A stretch of DNA of 64,000 nt from Mucor racemosus (Eukaryota; Mucoromycota; Mucoromycetes; Mucorales; Mucoraceae), in assembly GCA_027405735.1 (NCBI GenBank), contig JAPEHQ010000022.1:682001-746000 (forward strand). The letters run 5' to 3'. Within the stretch, counting starts at the first letter, position 1. Each line of letters begins with the position of its first letter. Made by a program: the position numbers and the translations under genes. Below are positions 44,301 to 55,862 of the stretch, piece by piece. Under the pieces are notes generated by a model that was given only the letters and a program-made list of their open reading frames with translations, had not been told where the DNA came from and did not search any database.

Positions 44301-46904
44301 ATTCGACGTTTGACTAACGCAAATCTCCAAATTAACCCAGACAAAATTGTCTTTGATCAACGCAGTGTACATGTCCTTGGTTGGAGCATTATCCATAATC
44401 GCCTGGTACCTGATTCCCGTAAATTGACAAACTTTCATACATGGCCGCTTCCCAAAACTGGCAAAGATATCATGCGTTATCTTGGATTTACCAACTATTT
44501 TCGTAGTGCTATTCCAGGTTACGGTACACTTGCTGCTCCTTTGGATGAATTGCGTAATCATAAAAGCCTTGCTAGTATTTGGAATGACACTCATACAACT
44601 GCATTTTACAATCTCCAAAAAGCTCTCGCTTCCTCAACTGCACTCAGCCCCATTGATTTTCGATACAAAGTAAATGTTGCTACAGACGCTTCTGCTACTG
44701 CTGTTGGTGGTATTATCTATCAAATCAAAGACAACACAGTACACTATATCACAATGGCTAGTCGCAAATTATCCAAATCTGAAATGGCTTATTCCACAAC
44801 TAAACGCGAACTGTTAGCTATTGTCTACATGTTCACAAAGTTTCACAAATGGCTTTTTGGTATACCTTTTATCTTACATACAGATCACCGTAGTCTTGTT
44901 TGGTTGCAAACTGAATCGACTCCTAATATGATGTTGTTAACATGGTATGAAGTTATTTTCTTTCATTATACTTATGATATCATTCATATTCCAGGATCGC
45001 GTAATATTTTACCAGATGCTCTCAGTCGTTTATTTCCAACTGATGCACCAGATGACAATAAACTGGAGGGGGGTAATTTATACAACAACACGAGTATTTT
45101 TGTAAAAGAAAAACGACGAAACCACAAACGTGGCGACACCGATCTTTTAACACAAACAAACAACCGTGACTCATCTTTACTCAAACCTAAAAAGCAAAAC
45201 AACACCTTGTTTAAAAAACGCTTTAAGAAAAGCAACTTTAAGTATTCATCATTCCCTACGAAACATGATATTAACTATCACACTCCTGTGAATAACGATA
45301 TTGACGTTTTTGATGCTTCAACTTACAATGCTATTTCATCATCAAAATCAAACGATCACAACGATAATTCATTAACGAATAACAATAGTCCGTCTATTAA
45401 AAATTCTGATACATTACCACACAACCATAATATTCTCATTTCACGAGCAATGAAATATGCTGACTATATGACACCTCCAGAATCTGAGAGAATCGAACTC
45501 ATTCTGAAAGTGCATTTGTTAGGTCATGTGGGTATTAATGCTATTGAGAAAATTCTACACAATGATTATGCTGTACATTGGACGCACATGCGAGATGATA
45601 TTACTAGAGTTTTAAAAGATTGTCATGCTTGTCAATCACACGGAATTTTTAGTGTTGGATATCATCCACCTCGAAATGTATTACCAGATAATGTATTCGA
45701 TCACATTGCTGTCGATTTAGGAGATTTCGCTACTACATCAACTTCAGGCAATAATTACATTTTAGTTATTGTTGATTATTTTAGCAGATTTACTATATTG
45801 CGAGCACTACCTGACAAGAGCCCAGTGACTGTAGCTAGATCCTTGCTATCTGTCTGTTCTTTGTTTGGATGGCCTGCTCGTATAACAAGTGATAATGCTA
45901 ATGAATTTGTTGGAACTTTCATACGAGAATTCCTCGAATTAAGTGGTCTTGATCGCCTAACATCGTTACCATACACGCCTACTGGCAACAGCCTGGTCGA
46001 ATCATTTATGGGTGTTAGCAAACGAGCAATCATCAAATCATTAACGCACGATGCAGCAGAACCTGAATCATGGGATCTATATCTAGATGTCATTCAATAT
46101 GCCATGAACATTCAGTATGCTCGTCTGCACAAATCTCAACCTTTTTCTGTCATGTTTAATCGTGCACCAAATCTTTTCAAAGATTATTCGAATTCACCTG
46201 CTCCTGCAATTGATATTAATAATCCAAATACTGAAATTATTGACAAGCGATTAAAATACGTTAAGGAAATTGTTATCCCTGCTATTCACAAACGAATCCA
46301 GGAAACACAATTAAAAGATCATGCTACTTTTGAACGCACTCACAAAATTGTATACGACAAGTATCCAATCAACTCAAAAGTTATGATTGTAAATCCACTT
46401 CGCACATCCAAACTAAGCCCTCGCTGGTTAGGACCATACCTAATAAAAAACTATACTAGACATGGCAGCTATGTATTAGCAGATTTAACAGGTGAACTTT
46501 TATCTCGAGATGTAGCTACTCAACATATACGAGTCATAGATTCTTCAGATAATCATCTCACACACGGGTTCAAAGATCGTCATTATGAAGTACAGGCTAT
46601 CGTTAACCATCGTATCGACAAAGACACTGGTGAAATGTTCTATCGCACAAATTGGGTAGGATACCAGAAGTCAGATGATACATGGCAGCGCGAATCCGAC
46701 TTTGACTCTAAGAAACCTATTTGTGATTATTGGGCAAGAATCAATCCAACTAAACTAGGTGCGCCGCTACCTAATACAGTTAATAAACGCAAGTTGAATC
46801 GTCGTCGAAAGCACGCAGGACCTACTGTAAATCGTCGACATCCCAACAAGAAGCCTAATTCTAAAGCTACAAATCAAGAAACGTTGTCTCCACAACAAGC
46901 TTAA
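41304..46904 (+). CDS. Gag-Pol polyprotein with chromodomain (Ty3 element 2)
   Basis: 1866 aa in one frame. The Gag region (about 1-630) contains two knuckle-like motifs, CDYHKSKGHNTSEC near 393 and CVYHKRKSHNTSDC near 519 (both CX2HX4HX4C), plus CRDCGAPNYVYGHVC between them, and Ser/Thr-rich linkers. Protease has VLDTGCTFS near 650. Reverse transcriptase has LYVDD near 975, RNase H NVATDASA near 1125. Integrase has the HHCC finger (LLGHVGINAIEK ... CHACQ, about 1400-1442) and Asp near 1470, Asp near 1529 (TSDNANEF) and Glu near 1565. The chromodomain lies at about 1759-1812 (YRTNWVGYQKSDDTWQ). All core residues are present, so the element is potentially functional. Confidence 0.96.
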   Translation: MVHQQQSTPALSESPLVAIPNDSLNSSAPPATESDTCATGVNSQSDIGASDMDVDSDTMSSVASISNPGQLLQLHRTINQLTIDATLASAKVSSLHGEARQIAVRELQDLSTTIRTSIDLLNHLRASNATSNVQSTSPRSVPASKVVCPNNLPHFQWEGSVFDERNTIFVDVDACLTKFQDVMFAYNLDFDAEFGRLVPPMLSPTQRTWYQSFVANSKQPTWAEFKASFKARYGLSVLDDRQKCTSDLVDISLNPEETLDSFVDRFNDLRRRAFDQVPPPFLLVSRFMLALPQPLRSQVNIVRQSKEAHGDVSVDFIIRTARDLLASMTPSEAAAAMSRKEVVKHEKGTKASKWASTSAADNSHVSIPIQGAAASKISKPNMKKSAGISGRFCDYHKSKGHNTSECQAYAAKLAEQVPAASTSTPSSSPQTTGRPFKTTRPSCRDCGAPNYVYGHVCNTATRTGESPKTPERRFGMMRISDSEPATVKQDKTSTVTPASAATSASSPAKVTGTKSSKFCVYHKRKSHNTSDCNAYAAYIATLSSKALDGAKGTSGTDAAPSTPGTPSSAVTNTVAPSATSDTTTTTAANSASATTTQSTSASDDAMDVDVVVATEAHKCKLNEFSNLPINKSNSLLVPLIVESYKVYGVLDTGCTFSICAPQFAKSLGIHIDLSTDGHIQLGHTSTTKPRIGSCYLNIFYNKRNFKHKFEIFDFYTDSNDCPILLGLDIMSQLNIGITGLTSSWFEYTGPELPSPIDPDVEPNNDPYGSPTERNLAYAQIEPLLKENANIDLASTYCNLPGAIVQLETIPNKIAYRAPYPVPIVYKEAVLAQLDQWQKDGVIERSPSHTGWNHPLLVVAKKNSAGVYSFDKPRIVADVRLFNQILVSTDKYQMPRIDDIHQRFSAAKIISSIDVKSFFTSFLVDRRFRFKLSFSCPFTNQQYMWRKVCFGISFIGNLTSRCLSNLFSDMREHVCLYVDDIGVLSFNDPLEEHTQLLAEVIRRLTNANLQINPDKIVFDQRSVHVLGWSIIHNRLVPDSRKLTNFHTWPLPKTGKDIMRYLGFTNYFRSAIPGYGTLAAPLDELRNHKSLASIWNDTHTTAFYNLQKALASSTALSPIDFRYKVNVATDASATAVGGIIYQIKDNTVHYITMASRKLSKSEMAYSTTKRELLAIVYMFTKFHKWLFGIPFILHTDHRSLVWLQTESTPNMMLLTWYEVIFFHYTYDIIHIPGSRNILPDALSRLFPTDAPDDNKLEGGNLYNNTSIFVKEKRRNHKRGDTDLLTQTNNRDSSLLKPKKQNNTLFKKRFKKSNFKYSSFPTKHDINYHTPVNNDIDVFDASTYNAISSSKSNDHNDNSLTNNNSPSIKNSDTLPHNHNILISRAMKYADYMTPPESERIELILKVHLLGHVGINAIEKILHNDYAVHWTHMRDDITRVLKDCHACQSHGIFSVGYHPPRNVLPDNVFDHIAVDLGDFATTSTSGNNYILVIVDYFSRFTILRALPDKSPVTVARSLLSVCSLFGWPARITSDNANEFVGTFIREFLELSGLDRLTSLPYTPTGNSLVESFMGVSKRAIIKSLTHDAAEPESWDLYLDVIQYAMNIQYARLHKSQPFSVMFNRAPNLFKDYSNSPAPAIDINNPNTEIIDKRLKYVKEIVIPAIHKRIQETQLKDHATFERTHKIVYDKYPINSKVMIVNPLRTSKLSPRWLGPYLIKNYTRHGSYVLADLTGELLSRDVATQHIRVIDSSDNHLTHGFKDRHYEVQAIVNHRIDKDTGEMFYRTNWVGYQKSDDTWQRESDFDSKKPICDYWARINPTKLGAPLPNTVNKRKLNRRRKHAGPTVNRRHPNKKPNSKATNQETLSPQQA

Positions 46905-47250
46905 TTCATCAAGCAAATAGTTGTAGTAATCTTTTCCTTACTTTTTTTATTTTTTTTCCATGCCAAGGTTTTTTCCAAAGGTTTTTATCGATCACTACAA
47001 GCTCTTCAACACTTTCATCTTATACCAAATTTATACTACTTTACTTCTCTGGTTTTCTCATTTATACTGGTACCTCATCTACTTCAAATTGGTCTTTTCT
47101 TTTCTATCCTGGTCATGTCAACTCTTTTCTTTATGCCTATCCTCATTTTTGAATTAATTTTCCCAAGATCTGCGTCTTTAAATTAATTTGAAACATGATC
47201 TACAAAACCCACTTCCCGGTTTTATCTCGTAGAAGGCTGGGGGGGAGCAA

Positions 47251-47779
47251 TGTTGTATTCCACCTACTAGTATCATACATTATCACCTTCTACAGTATCA
47301 ATACATCTTACAATCTATTGACTACGACATGTATTGAAGTGCAAGTCTTGATATCGGATATAAGAAACTCCTAGCGTACCAAGTTTAATCCAGTAATTAC
47401 CAAGAACGCTTGGACCTCAATTATGACACCACATTATTTCATCCCAGCAGTTAACCAATCAAGTAGTTATCAAATCAACATCCAAGCATATTTAGCGCAG
47501 CATTGAAACAACACAACTCACAAGCTCTGCAAGAACGGTTAAATTATGATTGATCCATTTCAATCCATAGATTACTATCAAACAGATCCAATAGTTCAAT
47601 AGTGCCTTAAATTACATCTCAGGATCTCAATGTCTAATCAATATAAAAGGCCATACTTTTACATCTAAATAAACGATATCTTGTTTTTATTATACAGTTG
47701 AAGAACTGATTAATTACTCATTCTTTTATAATTGTATTCTTTTTTAAGTAATATTTATCAATCCTGAAAATATACGACA
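47251..47779 (+). repeat. Ty3 element 2, 3' LTR
   Basis: 529 bp, near-identical to 40728-41256. A purine run gggggggagcaa lies directly before it and is the likely polypurine tract. Confidence 0.94.
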
Positions 47780-48876
47780 ATCATCAAATAAACTACCGCA
47801 CAATATTAAAATGCATAAAGGCTTACAGTAATAAGCTTGAATCAAGTGCATACAGCATCGTAAATTCTTGAAAAAGTTTTGAAAAAGTTTTCAAGTATTA
47901 TAAAATCTCTTATTTTTAAGGCTTACAAGGCTTATAAGCGGAATATTAATTTAGAAAATTATTCTTGTCCAGATCATCAATTTTGACATTTTTTAATTTT
48001 TTATTTCTGGTTTTGCAAATTTAGAGTTAATTCTACTACCAATTATAAAAAAAAAAGTATACACATATACAGAGTTTAGCGCTCTATTTACTCAATAAAA
48101 AATAATAAACATTTTTATTGCAAAATATTACATGAAAATCCTTTAATCAAAAAATTGTTTTTGGGCCAAAAATGCTTAGTTTCATTACTTAACATTTAAT
48201 ATTAAGCTTTTATAAAATGTGTATTAGTCATGGCTACAATTTTCTCTCACAATGTAGTATATTTAAACGTTGATTTTGGTATCAAAATTTGATTTTCTGT
48301 TTTTTTATCCAAATCATGAGTGTTGGTAAGGATAAAATGAGCCCCGAAAATGTCCGCTACAAAGTCTCAATTTTCAGACCGTATGTGGTTAAATATATGA
48401 AAATTTTAAAAAAAGAAACGCTTTTTTATTTAAAACTTAGATACACCGTAGTATAAGAGACTTAGCCCTGCAATCTTGCTATGCTCAATTATGGGTCGCT
48501 CTACAGGCTCGCTTTTGCAATTTTTTAATGAATGTGTATGATATCACAGACGATTTTTCTGGTAGAGAAATGTATGTTTTTATGATACCAGATATTGCCT
48601 ACTTTGCTTAGTTTATGGTTCATGTTGTAAATAACGTAAAGCCTTGAAAACCCTTTTCTGCGCCTGCTGTTTCTCTCTTTTTGTTTTCATATTCCAAGGA
48701 TACTGTATATATATTCATCATTTGATAGGTCATATCAGACTGTCAAGTTGGTATTCTTTTCTTTTATCTGAAAACGCATTCTAACATAAGGGACTAATGT
48801 TTTCAATATAGGTAGCCAGTCTATATTAGAGACTGATATTTTTATTTAACCGCATTTTAAGATCAAATATCATTAT
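47780..48876. repeat. Repeat unit B, right part
   Basis: Continues unit B and matches 29195-29717 and then 35162-35772 without a break, so it is the LINE-free version of the locus. The site corresponding to the LINE insertion reads tttatccaaatcatgag near 48305-48322. Confidence 0.8.
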
Positions 48877-49584
48877 TTACTACTACTGTAATGTTGGACG
48901 TACTTCATGATTACCAGATCAAATCAAAGACAATGATATTTATACCTACTCAATAAAAACTAGAACTGGCTACAAACCCACAAAATGTTCCAGAAAAGTG
49001 ATAAAATTTCAAATGATATAGTCACAAAAAAAAAGAATAATCCAATGCTTTATCTGATAACCATAGTTTTGATCGTAGCTACTGTAATACTTGAAAACAA
49101 ATCTTTTTACAGCTGACAATTGTAGACTAATATAGTATGTTTAAAGGTTAATGTGTTTAAATTTTATGTGTGATAAAGTAACATATATAATCTTAGATTT
49201 GGCTTGGCATATAAATTTAAGCAGTAAGTGTTATTTAAGTTTATGCTCGAGCAAAAACCATTTTTTCTGTAAACATTATAGCTATAAACATATTTACAAA
49301 TGATAATAATCGTAAATATATCGGATCTTGCCTGTATTGCTCTACATCAACAACGTATTGAATTGTATTGTCTATAAAAACAAATGTAATTTAAAAACCC
49401 ATTCCAGATTCCAGTAGAAAATGCAATGGAATTTTGAGAACGGCACAATGCTAATGTACAAACCAATTTGTGCCCATACGATCAGCTCATTATTATGCTC
49501 ATGGTCAGATTTTATTATTATGCACAAATAGGGATTAATGATATGCTTATGGGCAATTCTACTATTATGCACACATGGGATTAA
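48877..49584 (-). repeat. Dispersed repeat R2, copy 2 (inverted)
   Basis: Reverse complement of R2 copy 1 (35773-36822) without the solo LTR. Both R2 copies start right after the same atcaaatatcattat of units A and B, but in opposite orientation. Confidence 0.75.
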
Positions 49585-49660
49585 TGTCATGCACATGGAC
49601 AAATTCTATAATTCTGCACATACTACAGGGTTAGCATTGTGCTTGTATGCAGTTTCTTTT
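49510..49660. repeat. Degenerate tandem repeat of about 48 bp
   Basis: Three successive versions of a unit beginning tattatgcaca near 49513, 49563 and (as aattctgcaca) 49611, each containing gggattaatg-like and tatgc(t/a)..atgg segments. It overlaps the end of R2 and extends it. Confidence 0.55.
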
Positions 49661-50929
49661 GTTGTGCCCATGTGCATCTTGTTATTATCTTTTTAGCCAT
49701 CATATTCAGTGGGCACAACAGTTTAGGCTATAGTATGCAGTTCACCTACTAGGCACAACGAAATCATCTTGTGCAGCACAGGTTGGCCGTAGTTTTTTTT
49801 CCAATAAAAGCATACAGTAAGCTATAGGTGCACTTTAGGAATGATTTTCTTAACAAGAAGAAGAAGGTTGTAGACGTTATCCTTTAAGGTCAGCCTGATA
49901 TGTCAAAAATCTAACCATTAAAAATTCAGGAACAATTATTAAAATCCGACGTCGATCATTGAAATTCAACATGATATGACATTTAGTAGCTAATACCCTA
50001 ATACTAAATGCCATACCGAACCAGCAGCATTAACAACAAATATCAATAAATACAACTATAATAAGAAACAACAAAACAAAGTTAATCCCAACATCTAAAT
50101 CAGGCATAATACCAACTCATCAACTACTCCCAGTCTCATATACTGTATTACGTACTATATAATCATTTCTTCCCAATCCATATTTGTACCCCAACATATA
50201 GTATTTATATGATTATGCTAATAATCATATAACTATTTAGAAAACATATAAATAGAAAGCATCAGTAAATTAATAAAATGTATCTTTTAGCAGAGTAATT
50301 TTGTTATAACATTTTCTGATATAACATAGCTTTTCAAAGATGTGTCCCTACTCTAATATAAAGTTGAAAGTTATTAGAATAAGAATTTGCCAAGCTAGGG
50401 TTTTTGTTTGTAAAAAGTAGGTTTCATATTGTGCTTTTAAATGGTTTTCCAATGTTTTTTGCCCAGTATTGAGTCGAATTATGTAAAATCTTCAAAGAAG
50501 ATGTACCGTCACTCTATAGGTCATTGATATCTTCTCTCAGAGAATAGAAATATTGACAGACGGATATCTTATCTTATATGAAGTTAGTATGTATCTTAAG
50601 AGAAAGCATAAATATAATGTTGCTTTTTCATGCAAAATGGAACAGTTGCCTTCTTGATAATGTTTATTATATTTAATAATCATTTTAATTCATAAAGAAA
50701 GTTATAAAAATATGAAATCTGAAGATATACAAAAAAAAATAGGATATATATAGAAAATTAAAAAGATGTGAAAATTATAGATATCCGTCACACTAGAATA
50801 TAAGTGCACTGGCCAAACAACATTGACCACAACTGATCTAAAACTGATTATAAAAAATCAAACTCCTAAATTGGGGTATCAATGTTTTGTATTCACAAGA
50901 TTTGATTCAACTTTAAGCTGCTTTACATT
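49661..50929. other. Spacer without a recognised gene
   Basis: AT-rich sequence between the 48-bp repeat and R3 copy 2. No open frame with recognisable content, no RNA gene and no terminal repeats were found by eye. Confidence 0.45.
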
Positions 50930-52065
50930 TTTGTTTCATCAAAAAATATTGATTTTTCGTCGAGATAACCAAAATAATAGTTCACATCACTGCCTAAAAC
51001 CTATCATAACGGTGTTCCAAAATTGATGTAAAAAAATGAAAGAAAAATGATTCAAAAAACAGAATTGTTTAAATGTTCATGAACTGCAAAGTAAGTTAAC
51101 CTAGCATATTAAAAGTTTTTTGTAGGGTTTTGAATTCTGCATCCATCCAAATAAAATTCAAGCAAATTCTTTACATTAAAATTTGCATAAAATGCGATTG
51201 AAATTTTGGTAGTTTTGTGAAGATACGCATCGCTTTTTATAAGCATATTTTTAAAAAAAATTATTAAAATAATGCACAGCAAAAATATCTATTGATCGAG
51301 CTTTTGTTGAACCTTCTAGCTGTATTTTTCGTAGAGAAAACGAGATTTTTGTCAAATTTTTTTAAAATTCAGAATTTGGGATGAGGGTATACAAGGGGAA
51401 AATGGAAGCTAGAAACGAGAGTATCTTTTTGTACACGTTTTTGCGGATATCTCCACGAAAAATCAATATTTCGAAAAAAACTAAAATAGGTCCAAGAGAG
51501 CTCGACGAGCTTAATGACATGAATGTAAAAAGAGTGTTGTTCAATTTAACCAATATTTTGAAATCTCCTGCACAAATGCCAAAAAAAAGAAAAAAAAAAA
51601 AAGTGCACAGAATTTTTTTATACTTAAATATGCTATAGAGAACTTCAAAACTAGTAAATTTTATTATTAAAAATTGTTAAAATAGCTTAATTTTTTGCTA
51701 AGATATGGAGGCTCAAAGTTTTCATTTTTTAGCAGTGAAATACCTGTAAAAATCTGAAACATTAGCGCTGAAAAATTAATAACACCTGCAAAAAATGGGA
51801 TATTTTTAGATACTTGTTTTTGGATTAAAGCTGAACATCTCAGGTACATTGGCATATACTTTTTTTTTTTATGTTATTTAGTGAAAAAACAAGTAGAATA
51901 GGAATGAAAAATGAGCCTCATTTTTCAAGAAAAAGCTGTAAATTTTATATGTTTTTGAGTCTTTCATGAGATATAAAATAAATTTAGGGATAGGTAACAT
52001 AATTTGACTAATACATATGCATTTAGGAGTGTATAAGGTATGTCCTGAAAAGCGTTTGGTCATTT
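50930..52065. repeat. Dispersed repeat R3, copy 2
   Basis: Direct repeat of 12825-13925 with many substitutions. Frames inside it (51381-51638, 51878-52135) have low-complexity content and no support. It is followed by a T run and then, about 290 bp on, the Tc1-like transposon. Confidence 0.75.
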
Positions 52066-52352
52066 TGAATCGCACATATATTTTTAATCTACTATTTTTT
52101 TTTTTTTTTTTTTTTTTTTTGTACATCTGAAACATGCATTATAAAATGGCAAGAAGCCCAAAAATTATTTGAAATAAATAATTGTTTTTGTAGTTTGACG
52201 CCAAATGCTATAGATAATCTGACGATAGCAACTCAATGGCATCAAGCTCTTAAACCTTTTAAACCGCAGATCATTATAAGATCCTGATTTTATTGAATGG
52301 GAATAGTGTATGTAATCATTTTAGGAATAAATAAATCAAAGTTATATATATA

Positions 52353-53699
52353 CAGTCGGGGTTACTAATGTTTCATCCATTCCCTATTTTTTCTATTTTT
52401 TTTTGTTATACTTTTCTTTCAAACTCTTTCTTTATTAATAAAACAATGTCCAAAACTTTTGAAATTAACATCAAAAAATTGCAAGACCCAACAGGAACCA
52501 AGCAAGATGTAAAAAAAAATGAAGCTTGGCGCAATTTTTTATTTAAAACAGCTTGGATTTAGCCAATATGACATTTCTACTATGATTGACATAAAGCGTC
52601 CTACAGTCCAAAGTATCATATCCAGAGGAGATCAAACTGGTACTACTTTAACAGGAAAAAGTACTGGAAGGCCATCTACCTTTGATGATTATACACAACG
52701 CCATTTGGAGCGATCAATAAGGAGAGATCCCTTTCAAACATTAGAGACCATTACGGGGCAACTCAGAATGATGGGAAAAAATGTCTCTCGCTCGACAACA
52801 AGAAAATGGATAAGAAAGTTGGGCTTCAAGTACTATAAACCTGCTGTTAAACCCAAGTTAACAGAGGAACATAAAAAAATAGACTGGAATGGGCACAATT
52901 TCATATCAATTGGTCTAATGAACAATGGAGACAAGTGGTTTGGTCTGATGAGTCAAGATTTCGTATTTGTGGCAATGATGGTACACCATTAGTTCTAAGA
53001 AAACAAGGTGAAAGATATGAGAGTTGCCATATATTACGTTCGGTAAAATTTGGTGGTGGTAGTGTGATGGTTTGGTCTTGTTTTTGGGCTGGGGGTTTTG
53101 GACCTTTGGTCTTTATTGACGGAAATATGAATCAAGAATCATATATTGATGTATTGTCGCAACACTACATTCCATGGGTTCAAGACTTACATCAAAATGA
53201 AGGTACTAATTTTGTGTTTCAGGAGGATAATGCTACCTGTCATACAGGTGCATATGCAAAATGGTGGAAGAGATCACATTCAATGAATGTTATGGAGGAC
53301 TGGCCATCACAAAGTCCTGATCTCAACCCCATTGAACATGTTTGGAGCGAGCTCGCTCGTAAATTACGTAGCCGTAAACATCTAATTAATAATACCGAAG
53401 ACCTTCGACGGGAACTTCTCGTCGCTTGGGAGAATATTGATGTTGAGTTCGCTGCCAAGTTAATTGAAAGTATGCCCAAAAGATGCAAGGCAATTATAGA
53501 TAGCAAGGGAGAAGCAACAAAATATTAGTTTTATTATTTTATTTTTACTTTCAAGTAATAAACATATATATCTTATTTTTGACGAAGTATAGAATTATCA
53601 GAGACTTGCAATAAAGAGCAAACCAAATTTGAAAATAGGTGTTCATTATATTTTCATTTTCTTAATTTTTTTTGGATGAAACATTAGTAACCCCGACTG
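52353..53699 (+). mobile_element. Tc1-like DNA transposon with perfect terminal inverted repeats
   Basis: 1347 bp bounded by TA dinucleotides (52351-52352 and 53700-53701). The 27-bp terminal inverted repeats start CAGTCGGGGTTACTAATG and are perfect by eye. The transposase gene inside has two frame breaks. It lies 53 bp from the stop of the HSPA12-like gene. Perfect ends and mild damage suggest a young copy. Confidence 0.95.
52446..53528 (+). pseudogene. Tc1-type transposase, two homopolymer frameshifts
   Basis: Starts at MSKTFEINIKKLQ (52446). Frame change 1 is in the A9 run at 52511-52519 (one base too many), frame change 2 in the A7 run near 52873-52879 (one base too few), so the first and last parts share a frame. 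The middle holds helix-turn-helix segments (FSQYDISTMIDIKRPTVQSI; TTRKWIRKLGF). The catalytic core is VWSDESRF, FQEDNATCHTG and PDLNPIEHVW, with 35 residues between second Asp and Glu (DD35E by count). Either a mutated copy or a sequence error in homopolymers. Confidence 0.9.
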
Positions 53700-53752
53700 T
53701 ATATATATATATAAATATATATAGCAGCTGCCAATATTGCATATTATGCCAG

Positions 53753-55747
53753 CTAATCAGTATCAAAAGTACAGGTAGTGCCATAAGTCTTTCCACGAAT
53801 AACTGCCTCTACTCTCAACTCAACCTCACCAAAATACATTTTGATGGAAAGATCAACCTTTTCCCCCTCCATGACACCTGTCAAGGCAGGCATTGGAATG
53901 GTAAAATTAGCAACTTTTCTGACACCTGGACTTGTGGTATATCTTGGCAATTCATCAGTGCCAGCAGCATATAAAGTGCATGTTGTATGATGAGGGTAAT
54001 AAGCAAAGAAATCTTTACTCACACAATTTTCGATATCTACGTATGAGAATAATTATTACAACATGTATCATTAAACAATGTGTAAATAATGCATACCTAG
54101 CGGTTGTCCTCGTCGCACATAAACTGAGAATCGATTATCACAACGAGCAGTACCATCTGCACGAATAATTTTATAATTAGGAGGATCGATACCTTCTTCG
54201 AATGTTGTGGTTGTATCGATACCGTACCAATAACGAGGAATACGGGTAGTAATTACATGAGGATTCAACCCAAAATAGACAGCGCCTCGAACAACAGCCA
54301 ATTCACAACGAGGAGGTACAGCTACCAACCCAATTCTTGAACCAAACTCCTCTTGTACTCGCTCAAACAAATAATTGGAAGAACCAAACCCACCAACTAA
54401 AAATACAGCCTGCAATGAACCTGCTTTCACTAATTGATCCTCAATCAAATTCAAAACTTCCTTAACAACAGGTTCAAACACATCAGATCTAAGCTCGGCA
54501 GCTGTCAAGCAAAGCATGCCTTCTTCCAATCCAATTGCAGGATTATTCAGTGAACCTAAATTCATGGAGGCAGGCAACGAAATGTACTGATCTTCCACTC
54601 CATCGAATTGGGGTTTAATAAGGTCAACAAAGGTATCCATCATGGTTTCAAATGCTGATGCAGGGATGGATGACAAATATTCCTTAAATTTCTTTTTGAG
54701 TAATTTACGCATTCGTCGATCTAAAAATACCGAACCACAAGATTGGCCATGACCTTTAGTCGATTCTCTCAATTTTCGACCACTGTGCTCATCAATTTCA
54801 AAGACAATTAAATCTACAGTACCACCACCTGCGTCGCAAATCATGAATTTATCACCATGTTTAAGATTAAATTGCTCACATTTCTTTTCACAATAAAGAG
54901 CAGCTGCTTCAGGTTCTGAAATAAGCATCAATCTATCACGATGATCACTTTCATCTATCAAACCTGCCTTGATAGCAGCGTCACGCATAGTACTCTTCGC
55001 ACGATCCGACCACATTGCAGGTACCGTTAAACACTATGCATGTATTAGATTAATAAGGAAGCTTTTTTTTTTTTTTTTTGCCATCAATTATAATTATACT
55101 TTACATATCTAAATTGATGTTGACCATAATTACGAGCGAAACCTTTCTTCAACTCGCTAACGACATGTTCATGAAATGATAATAAATAATCAGCGATTGC
55201 TTCGATAATAGTTAGACCATTCGGCAAAGGGGGCAAATCCTTGGCAATATTTTCATCTAGGTAAAGCTTATATTGTTTCAACAAAACCGAATTACGAGCC
55301 GTTGGACGTTGCATTTCAATACGAGCTGCGTTACCCCATTGTGTCATTTGGCTAGAGTTACCTTGATAGAAATTCAATGTCGGTGTCTGTTTAAAGGTTG
55401 TAAATGTTGTGTAATATATGTGGTATTTATAGTTTTTTTTTTTTTTTTTACCTTTGGATAGACGTGGCTGTTCTGCTTTGGCCTGTAAGTACGTATAGAT
55501 ATATTAATAGAAGAATTATACATGTTCAGACATCATATTACCATCTCACAATGTCAACAACTTCCTCATTTTGAGTAAAAGCATAGGCACATCCCGAGAA
55601 AGTGGTACCTTTTTTTTATATATATAAATATAATATTTGATTAATCTTTTATTTTGCATTCAATTCTATTCTACTCGACATACCAAAATCAATACCAATT
55701 ATCACAGGATAATCATACGAATTGAATGCTATGCTATTAGAAGCCAT
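53753..55747 (-). CDS. HSPA12-like Hsp70-family ATPase
   Basis: Divergent Hsp70 of the HSPA12 type, common in multiple copies in Mucoromycota; cellular role unknown. Six exons (55747-55684, 55608-55542, 55482-55452, 55386-55105, 55033-54097, 54036-53753) give 554 aa with all phases matching. The ATPase phosphate-binding loops are present: GIDFGTTFSGCAYAF near 18-32, CDAGGGTVDL near 210, and VFLVGGFGSSNYL. CLTVPAMWS and LMLISEPEAAALY are Hsp70-like. The C-terminal substrate part is short and lacks the EEVD tail. The Tc1-like transposon ends 53 bp from its stop. Upstream, PPS1 ends 115 bp away on the same strand. Confidence 0.88.
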
Positions 55748-55862
55748 TTTCAACAAAAATCGAAAAAGAAAGAAGAAAGGGGTAATGTAAATTTACAGTA
55801 AAAATCAACCTCTTCGTTTATTATTTTAGTCCCGCTTTTTTTTTCTTTTTTTTTTTTTTTTT

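Larger units (their letters stand above)
40728..47779 (+). mobile_element. Full-length Ty3/Gypsy chromovirus-type retrotransposon 2
   Basis: 7052 bp with 529-bp LTRs (40728-41256 and 47251-47779), beginning TGTTG and ending CGACA, flanked by ATCAT on both sides (40723-40727 and 47780-47784). I count three LTR differences (tagctatc/tagttatc, aagcgatat/aacgatat-type, cagtcgaag/cagttgaag), about 0.6 percent, so it is recent but older than element 1. It sits inside repeat unit B. Gag-pol is a single open frame. Confidence 0.97.

Noticed and set aside
49510..49660. Possible CRISPR-like array
   Set aside because: Repeats are degenerate, contiguous without unique spacers, and the genome is fungal.
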